A stretch of 48,585 nucleotides of DNA, taken from assembly GCA_020832085.1 (NCBI GenBank), contig JAFIFJ010000162.1, positions 1-48,585 on the forward strand. The letters are read 5' to 3'. This DNA is from Gammaproteobacteria bacterium (GTDB lineage Bacteria; Pseudomonadota; Gammaproteobacteria; Pseudomonadales; Azotimanducaceae). This document shows positions 20,494-27,897 of this stretch, one piece after another. A program made the position numbers and the translations under genes. The notes below the pieces were generated by a model. That model saw only the letters and a program-made list of their open reading frames with translations, searched no databases and was not told the DNA's origin. Position 1 is the first letter of the stretch, and each line of letters begins with the position of its first letter.

Positions 20494-21078
20494 GTGGCAC
20501 AACACATCGTCATCATTCAGGGCCACCCCGATCCCGCCGGCGGCCACCTCTGTCATGCCCTCGCCAATGCCTACCGCGCCGGCGCCGAATCCGCCGGGCG
20601 CGAAGTCCGGGCCCTCGACGTGGCACAGCTCGACTTCCCGCTCATTCGCAGCAAGGAGGAATTCGAACACGGCAAGCCACCCGAGGTGATCACCGAAGCG
20701 CAGAACGCCATCCACGCCAGCGAACACCTACTGATCCTCTACCCCCTGTGGCTCGGCACCATGCCGGCGCTGCTGAAGGCCTTCTTCGAGCAGGTGTTCC
20801 GCTACGACTTCGCCTTCGAACCCCAGACGAACGGCCGCTTCAAATCACGCCTGAAAGGCCGTTCGGCGCGCATCGTCGTGACCATGGGCATGCCGGCCCT
20901 GGCCTACCGCTGGTTCTTTCGCGCCCATAGCCTGAAGAGCCTCGAGCGCAACGTGCTTAAGTTCGCCGGCATCGCTCCCGTCCGGGAGAGCCTGTTCGGC
21001 ATGGTCGATCAGGCCAGCGACGAGCGGCGCCAAAAGTGGCTCGCGCAGATGCAGCAACTCGGCGCCGCCGGCCGCTGA
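20494..21078 (+). CDS. NAD(P)H-dependent flavodoxin-fold oxidoreductase
   Basis: This 194-residue protein has the NQO1/MdaB/KefF-like fold. IIQGHPDPAGGHLCHALA forms the phosphate-binding loop for FMN or FAD, and LLILYPLWLGTMPALLKAFF is the conserved flavin-site strand and helix. A quinone or drug reductase role in the cytoplasm is likely. It starts with GTG at 20494; no upstream start gives a better N-terminus. The gene is followed by the 19-bp TGGACACCCAC array. Exact substrate cannot be read from sequence. Confidence 0.9.
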   Translation: MAQHIVIIQGHPDPAGGHLCHALANAYRAGAESAGREVRALDVAQLDFPLIRSKEEFEHGKPPEVITEAQNAIHASEHLLILYPLWLGTMPALLKAFFEQVFRYDFAFEPQTNGRFKSRLKGRSARIVVTMGMPALAYRWFFRAHSLKSLERNVLKFAGIAPVRESLFGMVDQASDERRQKWLAQMQQLGAAGR

Positions 21079-21093
21079 CCCCAAGCAAAATAG

Positions 21094-21142
21094 TGGACAC
21101 CCACAAAAGTAGTGGACACCCACGAAAGTATTGGACACCCAC
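21094..21142. repeat. Three tandem 19-bp TGGACACCCAC repeats
   Basis: Identical 11-bp cores occur at 21094-21104, 21113-21123 and 21132-21142, exactly 19 bases apart. The full unit is close to TGGACACCCACAAAAGTAG. The same core forms an irregular array at 10515-10620. Nothing else is recognised in 21143-21404. Confidence 0.85.
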
Positions 21143-21404
21143 ATATTGTTCGACCGGGACCGCAGCCTCCGCCCCCGGAGTCCCTTCCACGCCCTGAACC
21201 ACGCCCTGCCTGCGGATCGCTTCCTGGCCGCCGCCAGCCCAGCCGGACGTTGTCGGCCCCGCCAGCGCTCGAAGGAATCGCGCCAATGCGGCCTGTGCGA
21301 CAGACCACACTGTGACACTTGCCCTATCTTCCCCGGCCCGATCCCGTCAGGATGCACCTCCGCCCCATCACTCAGGCAGACGCAGCCACCAACAAGTCGG
21401 AACC

Positions 21405-22118
21405 ATGACCCTCATTGCACCCAGATCAGTCCTCGCCCTCAGCATCGTCCTGCTCACCGCAATCTGCGTCGGGTTCCTGCCCAGCCAGGCCAGCGCGGCA
21501 CCGCGCTGGGTCAACGACGAGATCCCCATCACCTTCCGTTCCGGCCCCGGAACCGAGTTCCGCATCCTTCGCTACCTGACCACCGGAGCCCGATTGGAGA
21601 CCGCCACCCCGCCAGAAGGTCGCTTCCCCGCGTCCAGCATGGAGGGCTGGACCTTCCTGCAGGATTCGGCTGGGGAACAAGGCTGGATCCAGGACCAGTA
21701 TCTGGCACAGCAGCCGCCGGCCCGAATCCGCATCGAGGCGGTACAGAACGAACGCGACAGCGCCCGGGAGCGGGTCGCCGCGCTGACGGCCGAGCTTGCT
21801 GCCAGCCAGAGCGAGAAAGCTGATCTCAACCAGCAACTCGAGACCAATGAAACCCAGATCCGCGAACTGCAGGCCAACTTCGCCGCCGCGCGCCAGGGAT
21901 TCGAGCTGGTCGAGACCAATCAGGCCCTCGAGCGGACCATCGAAGATCTCCGCGCCAGCAACGCAGCCCTCGAGATCGAAAAGCAGACCATCGGCGACCG
22001 CAACCTCAAAGAGTGGTTCCTGATCGGAGCCGGCGTTCTCGCCGCCGGTCTCATCATGGGCCTGATCCTGCCGAGCCTGCGGCGCAAGCCTGACCCATGG
22101 GGCAGCAGCAGACTGTAG
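21405..22118 (+). CDS. TIGR04211-type SH3 domain protein (YgiM-like)
   Basis: This 237-residue envelope protein has a signal peptide (about 1-27, ending ASA), then a bacterial SH3 domain (about 28-105; ITFRSGPGTEFRILRYL to GEQGWIQDQYL). A long coiled coil follows (about 108-195, heptads rich in E, Q and L), then one transmembrane helix near the C-terminus (LIGAGVLAAGLIMGLILP). This matches the gammaproteobacterial YgiM family. The true start is ATG at 21405; the open frame begins earlier but lacks a signal peptide there. The function of this family is not established. Confidence 0.9.
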   Translation: MTLIAPRSVLALSIVLLTAICVGFLPSQASAAPRWVNDEIPITFRSGPGTEFRILRYLTTGARLETATPPEGRFPASSMEGWTFLQDSAGEQGWIQDQYLAQQPPARIRIEAVQNERDSARERVAALTAELAASQSEKADLNQQLETNETQIRELQANFAAARQGFELVETNQALERTIEDLRASNAALEIEKQTIGDRNLKEWFLIGAGVLAAGLIMGLILPSLRRKPDPWGSSRL

Positions 22119-22177
22119 TGGTCCAAGAGCCTGCGCCCTCTCACAATGGGGGCTTTCCAGGAGAAATCCGCAGCAGC

Positions 22178-22363
22178 ATGAGCAACGTCCTTCCCTTCAA
22201 GAAGCCGTCAGCCAAGGAACGCGCCCGCGGCCGGACCCTGTGCAAAAGCGGCTTCCACAAGTGGGTGATCGACACGAAGAAGCAGTTCGACAGCCGGCAG
22301 GGCAAGCTGGTGACGGTGCATCGCTGCAAGCGCTGCGGCCAAACCAAGGTGACGGCGGACTAG
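22178..22363 (+). CDS. Small zinc-ribbon-like protein
   Basis: This 61-residue basic protein starts at MSNVLPFKKPSAKERARG, with AGGAGA about 12 bases upstream. Putative zinc ligands are C-x4-H in the segment CKSGFHKW and C-x2-C in HRCKRCGQ. Similar small proteins are widespread in gammaproteobacteria, but no role is known to me. It is 59 bases downstream of the SH3 gene and may be co-transcribed with it. Confidence 0.75.
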   Translation: MSNVLPFKKPSAKERARGRTLCKSGFHKWVIDTKKQFDSRQGKLVTVHRCKRCGQTKVTAD

Positions 22364-22365
22364 GC

Positions 22366-22402
22366 GGTCGCCGCTCCCATCGCCCGCAATGCGGGCTCCC
22401 AC
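22366..22402 (-). repeat. REP element with GTGGGAG head
   Basis: Read on the minus strand this is TGTGGGAG, then the palindrome CCCGCATTGCGGG, then CGATGGGAGCGGCGACC, the classical layout of a REP with a GGAG-type head. It sits between two convergent genes, the usual place for REPs. RAYT transposases mobilise such elements; none is present in this window. Confidence 0.7.
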
Positions 22403-22420
22403 AATGGCGCGTTGCACGCC

Positions 22421-22723
22421 TCAGGAATCCAGCAGCCTGCGCTCAATGGGCAGCACCAGCGCCTGCAGATGCGCGTGGGCGGCCTTGGAGGAACGAAAGC
22501 GCTCGAGCTCGGCGAACAAGTCATCGAGGCCACTCTCGTCGACGACCGCCTGCACCACCGTCACGTTGCCGGGGAAGACCTGGGTCCCGTAGTGCTTCCC
22601 GTCCTGGTCCCGGCCTTCCATCATCGGATAGCGCACCGCCTCCGTGATCTCATGGCGATCGAGGATGGCCTCGATGGCCTCCGTGTACTCGAAGTGGACG
22701 TGGATCTGCACCAGTTTCTTCAT
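22421..22723 (-). CDS. PII-like protein coupled to the RND pump
   Basis: This 100-residue protein has a PII-like alternating pattern (MKKLVQIHVHFEYTEAIEAI, then a flexible loop with EGRDQDGKHYGTQVFPGNVT, then a ferredoxin-like second half). It resembles the DUF3240 PII-like group that sits downstream of RND or metal-efflux operons. Its ATG overlaps the RND stop (ATGA at 22723-22720), so it is made together with the pump. PII-like proteins bind small ligands or metals and can gate transporters; that role here is inference. It is the last gene of the tetR-MFP-RND operon. Confidence 0.75.
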   Translation of the reverse strand: MKKLVQIHVHFEYTEAIEAILDRHEITEAVRYPMMEGRDQDGKHYGTQVFPGNVTVVQAVVDESGLDDLFAELERFRSSKAAHAHLQALVLPIERRLLDS

Positions 22724-25700
22724 GCCGTTTGCACTCCCGCCCTGCGCCCCATCCGCTCCCGCAGGTCCGAGAACAGCGTGAACACCACCGGCACCACCAG
22801 CAGCGTCAGGAAGGTGGACGTGGCGAGACCGGCGGCCACGGAGACGCCCAGGGGCATGCGTGCTTCGCCACCGGCGCCGTAGCCCAGCGCGATGGGCATG
22901 ATGCCGAGGATGGTGGACACCGCCGTCATCAGCACCGGCCGGAAGCGCGCTTCCGCCGCCTCCTGGGCCGCCACCATGGGCGTTCGCCCGCGACCGATCA
23001 TGACGTTGGTGTAATCCACCAGCATGATGCCGTTCTTGGCCACCAGCCCGAGCAGCATGATCAAGCCGATGAAGGCGTAGACGTTCAGCGGCAGGCCCAG
23101 CACCCACAGCGCCCCGAAGGCACCCACCATGGCCAGCGGCAGCGCCATGATGATGGTCAGCGGATGCAGGAAGGATTCGAACTGCGCCGCGAGGATCAGG
23201 AAGATGAAGATCACCGAAAAGGTGATGGCCAGACTGAGGTAGTAGAAGGATTCCTCGAAGGCCTGGGACTGTCCCGCCATCTCCCAGTCGGACCCGGAAG
23301 GCAGCGTCCGCCCCAGATAGCCTTCGAGCGCGGCAATGGCATCGCCCAGCGCCACTCCCGGCGGCACCTGCGCCGAAATCGTCGCCGCCCGGATGCGGTT
23401 GTAGCGCTGGATCTGGCTCGGCCCGATGGACTCATGCAGGTCCACCAGCCCATCCAATGCCAGCAGCTGACCGTTGGCCCGCACGTAAAGCTCCCGCAGG
23501 ACCGCCGGCACCATCTCGCCGCGCCCGACGATGTCGGTGCGGACGTCGTAGCGCTTGCCGTCCACCTCGATCTTGGAGATCTCCACACCGCCGAACATCA
23601 GCCGCAGGGTTTCGGAAATGTCCGCCACCGACACCCCCAGCCGGGACGCCCGGTCCCGATCCACCACCACTTCCACCTGGGGATTGTTCAGTTCCAGATC
23701 CGTGCGCACGCCGACGAAAAGCTCGGGACGGTCCTGCATCCAGGCCATGAGCGCTTCCTGCCGGGACGCCAGTTCGTCCATATCGGGATGCTGCAGCACC
23801 ACCTCGATGGGATCGACCTGCATGCCCCCACCCTGGGACATTTCCGCCACGAAGGCGCGGCCGCCGGGAATGCGGTCGAGGCGCTGACGCAGATCCTGCA
23901 TCACCTCCACCTGATGCCGGTCCCGCTCCTGCCGCGGCGTCATGGTGACGAAGGACTGGCCGCGATTGGGGCGACCCACCCCACCCGGGCCGAGTCCGAT
24001 GCCCACGAACTGATGGCTCACCTCCGGCGTGGCCGCCAGTTCCCGTTCGATTTCACGGGCAAAGGCATCCGTTTCCGCCAGCGTCGCCCCCTGGGGCGTT
24101 TCGAAAATGACGATGAAACCGGAGCGATCCTGTACCGGCGCAAACTCCTTGGAGACGAAGGTCAGGGCCAGCATGCCGATGGCGAAAGCCAGCAGCCCAC
24201 CCATCACGGTCAGCAGGCGATGGCGCAGCGCCCAGCGCAGCAGGGCTCGATAGCCCCGGTCGAGTCCGGCGAACAGACGTTCTGAGAACTGCCACAGGCG
24301 CCCGTGCTGCGCTGGCACCTTGAGCATGTGGGCACAGAGCATGGGCGTGAGGGTCAGCGCCACCAGGGTCGAGGCGAACACGGTGACCGCCACCGTGACC
24401 CCGAATTCGAGAAAGAAGCGTCCGATGATGCCGCCGGTAAAGGCCACCGGGAGAAACACCGCCCCCAGCGCAAGACTGTTGGCGATGTTGGGGAAGGCCA
24501 CCTCCGTGGTGCCGATGCGCGCGGCGGGCTCGGCATCGGCGCCGTTTTCCATGTGTAGGTAGGCCCGTTCCAGCACGATGATGGCGTCGTCGATGACGAT
24601 GCCGATCACCAGAATCAGCGCCAGCATGGTCAGCACGTTGATGCTGAAGCCGAGCACACTGATGATCGCCAGCGCCGTCAGCAACGAGGTGGGAATGGCC
24701 AGCACCGTGACGATGGTCCCGCGTATGCTGCGCAGGAAAAACAGCACCACCAGCATCACCAGCAGGGTGGCCAGCACCACGGTGAACAGCAGGTCGTCGA
24801 TGCTCTCGTCGATGAACTCCGAGGCATCGGTCCCGATGTGGTACTCCAGTCCCGGCGGGAAGTCCGGCGCCAGTTCAGCCAGGCGTTCGCGCAGCGCCTG
24901 CGCCAGGGCCACCGTGTTGGCATCCGACTGCTTGATGACGCCCATGGCCACGGTCGGTTCCCCGGAGAAGCGGCCCCGCTGCCGGTCGTTGGCGACCCCG
25001 TCGATGGCCTCGCCGACGTCGCTGAGCCGGACGAGAACGTCGTCCCGCTGGGCCACCACCAGATGATTGAAGGGCTCGGCGCTGGCGAACTGGCCGCGGG
25101 TCTGGATCAGGAACTCACGGCGCGTGCCTTCCACGCGCCCCGACGGCGTATCGATGTTGCCCGCCTGGATGGCCGCAACCACTTCCTGGGCGGTCACGCC
25201 GTGGGCTGCCAGACGCGCCGGGTCAAGACGGATGCGCACGGCATACTCCCGCATGCCGCCGATCAGGATCTGCCCCACCCCGCGCACCGTTTCCATGCGC
25301 TGCTTGAGCGTGTTGTCAATGTAGTCGGTGAGCCGGACCTCGTCCCAGCGGTCGTCCCCGGTGAGCGAGATCCACATGATCGGCTGGGCATCGGCCTCGA
25401 GCTTGCGCACCACCGGCGACTCGACGTCACTCGGCAGCAGTTGCCGCGCCCGCTCCACTGCATCCCGGACATCCTGGGCTGCCACGTCGATGTTCCGCCA
25501 CAGCTCGAACTCGGCGACGATGGTTCCAAGCTCCTCCCGCGCCGTGGAACGCAGCGTGCGCAGGCCCTCGATAGTGTTGATCTCGCCCTCGAGCGGCTCG
25601 AGGACTTCCGACTCCACGACGCCGGGCGCCGCACCCGGCAGGGGAACGGTGACGCTGACAATGGGGAAATCCACGTCCGGGTTTTCCTGCACCGGCATCT

Positions 25701-25788
25701 GCAGAAAGCCATAGACACCGAAAATGCCGAACACCAGGAACACCACCACGGTGAAGACCGGGCGGCGGATGCAGAACGACCAGATCAC
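22720..25788 (-). CDS. RND efflux pump permease (HAE1/AcrB-like)
   Basis: This 1022-residue inner-membrane transporter has the twelve-helix RND layout: a first helix at about 10-30, a large periplasmic loop (31-330), helices 2-6 (about 335-500), a second helix cluster with the hairpin loop, and helices 8-12 (about 850-1010). The proton-relay pair D400-D401 is present in the motif GIVIDDAIIVLE. It resembles the MexF/VexF group in lacking metal-specific residues. With the upstream membrane-fusion protein it forms two parts of a tripartite pump; no outer-membrane channel gene is adjacent. The substrate is unknown; the TetR upstream suggests an induced toxic compound. Confidence 0.95.
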   Translation of the reverse strand: MIWSFCIRRPVFTVVVFLVFGIFGVYGFLQMPVQENPDVDFPIVSVTVPLPGAAPGVVESEVLEPLEGEINTIEGLRTLRSTAREELGTIVAEFELWRNIDVAAQDVRDAVERARQLLPSDVESPVVRKLEADAQPIMWISLTGDDRWDEVRLTDYIDNTLKQRMETVRGVGQILIGGMREYAVRIRLDPARLAAHGVTAQEVVAAIQAGNIDTPSGRVEGTRREFLIQTRGQFASAEPFNHLVVAQRDDVLVRLSDVGEAIDGVANDRQRGRFSGEPTVAMGVIKQSDANTVALAQALRERLAELAPDFPPGLEYHIGTDASEFIDESIDDLLFTVVLATLLVMLVVLFFLRSIRGTIVTVLAIPTSLLTALAIISVLGFSINVLTMLALILVIGIVIDDAIIVLERAYLHMENGADAEPAARIGTTEVAFPNIANSLALGAVFLPVAFTGGIIGRFFLEFGVTVAVTVFASTLVALTLTPMLCAHMLKVPAQHGRLWQFSERLFAGLDRGYRALLRWALRHRLLTVMGGLLAFAIGMLALTFVSKEFAPVQDRSGFIVIFETPQGATLAETDAFAREIERELAATPEVSHQFVGIGLGPGGVGRPNRGQSFVTMTPRQERDRHQVEVMQDLRQRLDRIPGGRAFVAEMSQGGGMQVDPIEVVLQHPDMDELASRQEALMAWMQDRPELFVGVRTDLELNNPQVEVVVDRDRASRLGVSVADISETLRLMFGGVEISKIEVDGKRYDVRTDIVGRGEMVPAVLRELYVRANGQLLALDGLVDLHESIGPSQIQRYNRIRAATISAQVPPGVALGDAIAALEGYLGRTLPSGSDWEMAGQSQAFEESFYYLSLAITFSVIFIFLILAAQFESFLHPLTIIMALPLAMVGAFGALWVLGLPLNVYAFIGLIMLLGLVAKNGIMLVDYTNVMIGRGRTPMVAAQEAAEARFRPVLMTAVSTILGIMPIALGYGAGGEARMPLGVSVAAGLATSTFLTLLVVPVVFTLFSDLRERMGRRAGVQTA

Positions 25789-26885
25789 GAGTCGCCTCCC
25801 CGGGCGGGCGACTCGAGAACGGTGACCCGCTGGCCGTCATCGAGGCGCTGATGACCCTGGCGGACGATGCGCTCGCCCGGCTCGACCCCGGACAGGATCT
25901 CCACCACCGCACCCTGGCGCAGGCCCGTTTCGATATCGCGGCCCACCGCCCGCCCGTTCTCCACCACGAACACCATGTAGCCCTGCCGGGTGGCCACCAG
26001 CGATTCCATGGAAACCACCGGACGCTGGGAGCGCCGCGCCAGCGTCACGTCGGCACTGACGAAGGCACCGGGGCGCAGGGCCCGATCCTCGTTGGAAACT
26101 TCCGCCTTCACGAGCAGCGTCCGTGAGGCTTCGTCCACCGAGGGACTGATGTAGGAAATGATGCCCTCGAAGCGGTTATCCGGATCAGCCACGCTGCGCA
26201 GCCTCACCGTCTGCCCACGTTCGAGGCGGCGCAGATGGCGCTCGGGCAGATTGAAGCTCGCCTCCAGCGGCGCCACCTGATACAGCGTGGCCAGGGCCTC
26301 GCCCACGGCAACATAGGCACCCCGGTCAACCAGCCGTTCGGATACCGCCCCCGCAAACGGGGCATGAATCCGCGTGTCCGCAAGCTCCGCTTCGATCAGC
26401 GCCAGCTCTGCCTGCAGCCGGTCGCGCTCAGCCGCAGCGCCTTCCTGCTCGGCCCGGGCCTGATCGAGGGCCTCCTCGGAACTGAGTTCCCGCCGCCGGA
26501 GTTCCTGCTGCCGCCGCAGTTGCCGTTCGGCATCCGCCAGCCGGATGTTGGCCGAACGCAGCGCAGCGTCACGGGCGGCGCGCTGCTGGGTGAGCTTCTC
26601 CGCATCGAGTTCGAACAGCAGCTGCCCGGCTTCCACCTCGCTGCCTTCCTCGAAGTGCACAGCCAGCACCCGGCCCGCCACCTCCGGGCGCAGCACCACC
26701 CGCTCGATGGCGCGCAGACTGCCAAAGCCGCGCACCGTATCTTCGAGGTCGAGGGTCAGCACCTCCTCCACTTCCACCGTCACCGCCGGTCGTTCCCGCG
26801 GCGCGTCGTCATCCTGCTCACAGCCGGCGAGCAGCAGCACCGCCGCCAGCATTAGCAGAACCCGTTCGAGGCAGTATCTGGTCAC
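25785..26885 (-). CDS. RND membrane-fusion protein (periplasmic adaptor lipoprotein)
   Basis: This 366-residue adaptor has a lipobox L-L-A-G-C at C22, a lipoyl-like half motif (LRPEVAGRVLAVHFEEGSEV), an alpha-helical hairpin rich in E, R and Q (about 95-165), the second lipoyl half (IHAPFAGAVSERLVDRGAYV) and a beta-barrel domain. It bridges the RND permease to an outer-membrane factor. It starts with GTG at 26885, overlapping the tetR stop (GTGA), and its own stop overlaps the permease start, so tetR, adaptor and permease are translated as a unit. Confidence 0.94.
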   Translation of the reverse strand: MTRYCLERVLLMLAAVLLLAGCEQDDDAPRERPAVTVEVEEVLTLDLEDTVRGFGSLRAIERVVLRPEVAGRVLAVHFEEGSEVEAGQLLFELDAEKLTQQRAARDAALRSANIRLADAERQLRRQQELRRRELSSEEALDQARAEQEGAAAERDRLQAELALIEAELADTRIHAPFAGAVSERLVDRGAYVAVGEALATLYQVAPLEASFNLPERHLRRLERGQTVRLRSVADPDNRFEGIISYISPSVDEASRTLLVKAEVSNEDRALRPGAFVSADVTLARRSQRPVVSMESLVATRQGYMVFVVENGRAVGRDIETGLRQGAVVEILSGVEPGERIVRQGHQRLDDGQRVTVLESPARGGDS

Positions 26886-27511
26886 GAGTAGGGCTCCGTC
26901 AGAATGCCGTGGAAGACCACGTCGAGAATCTCGTCAGCACGGCTTTGGAAACTGCGCCGGCGCTGGTGGAAATGATCAGTGAAGATGGTGCCGTAGAGGG
27001 TCTGGCTGAGGACGTCCAGCACCGCGTCCACCTTCATGTGCCGCACCCGGCCATCACGCATGAGGTCTGCCAGCAGCGTCCGCCAGGGATCGATGTTGGC
27101 ATCTCGATGCACGAAGAACATGGGCTTGGGGCGGTCCTTGAACTCGGCGCGCTCCTGGATGAGCAGCTCGAGCACTTCCGGATGGGCATCGAAGAACGCC
27201 AGATAGCGGCGGACGCAGACGGCGATGATCTCGATGGGGTCCCGGACCTTCTCGATCCCGTCGCCCACGGCAGCCGTGAGCTGACGCATGCCGCGATCCA
27301 CCGCCCCGAGGAACAGCGCTTCCTTGCTGGGAAAACAGCGGTACACCGTACCCTTGCCCACGCCAAGCGCATCGGCGATCCACTGCACGTCGGTCTGACG
27401 GAAACCATGCTCGGCGAAGACCTTGGTTGCCGCCTCGAGCAGGTCGTCCTCGCGCTGGGCCTGGGCGACGGGGTCACGGGGGCGTCCCCGAGGCCGGCTC
27501 GATGTGGTCAT
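26882..27511 (-). CDS. TetR-family repressor of the RND operon
   Basis: This 209-residue regulator has an N-terminal helix-turn-helix (about 25-65: ATKVFAEHGFRQTDVQWIAD to GVGKGTVYRCFPSKEAL) and a helical ligand-binding domain (about 75-205). The start MTTSSRPRGRPRDP is preferred over an upstream ATG because the extra residues are not TetR-like. It is the first gene of the operon it probably controls. Two perfect 12-bp palindromes upstream (27634-27645 and 27744-27755) are candidate operators. Loss of repression would switch on the pump; the inducer is unknown. Confidence 0.92.
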   Translation of the reverse strand: MTTSSRPRGRPRDPVAQAQREDDLLEAATKVFAEHGFRQTDVQWIADALGVGKGTVYRCFPSKEALFLGAVDRGMRQLTAAVGDGIEKVRDPIEIIAVCVRRYLAFFDAHPEVLELLIQERAEFKDRPKPMFFVHRDANIDPWRTLLADLMRDGRVRHMKVDAVLDVLSQTLYGTIFTDHFHQRRRSFQSRADEILDVVFHGILTEPYS

Positions 27512-27633
27512 GGGGGCTGCTCCTGAAAGCCTGCAGTCAGGCTTCGGATCTGCCTGGCCGGGGAGATCCAAGCTGGCGATGGGCCCGCAAACGGTTGCGC
27601 GCTCAGCCTGCTGCCGGCCGGATATTTAGCGGA

Positions 27634-27645
27634 CGGACGCGTCCG
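27634..27645. promoter_or_regulatory. Candidate operator palindrome CGGACGCGTCCG
   Basis: A perfect 12-bp palindrome lies 123 bases before the tetR start, within the divergent region between tetR and the TonB receptor. Length and symmetry suit a TetR-type dimer. Binding is inferred. Confidence 0.35.
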
Positions 27646-27743
27646 ATCGCCTATGATCCTGATCCCACTCGCGCAGGTCAATGGCTGCAAGCCGGCGCCG
27701 GGAGCGGATCGCGGAGTGCGCCTTTTATGAATTTTTCGAATTT

Positions 27744-27755
27744 TAAGCGCGCTTA
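27744..27755. promoter_or_regulatory. Candidate operator palindrome TAAGCGCGCTTA
   Basis: A second perfect 12-bp palindrome follows an AT-rich stretch (27725-27744) in the same divergent region, 143 bases before the receptor start. The AT-rich stretch is a plausible promoter zone for either direction. Which regulator, if any, binds here is unknown. Confidence 0.35.
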
Positions 27756-27897
27756 CTGGGCCTGATTCGTTCTTGGACCCGGGCGGCGGCTTTTCCGATT
27801 CTGGGGGAACCGCGAGCTGTTCTCGCGGCGGACCGAGAGAGGCCGGCAGCCTGAGAGGGCAAGCGGGTCCACCGTCCGACTAGGGGAGGAGAGACCC

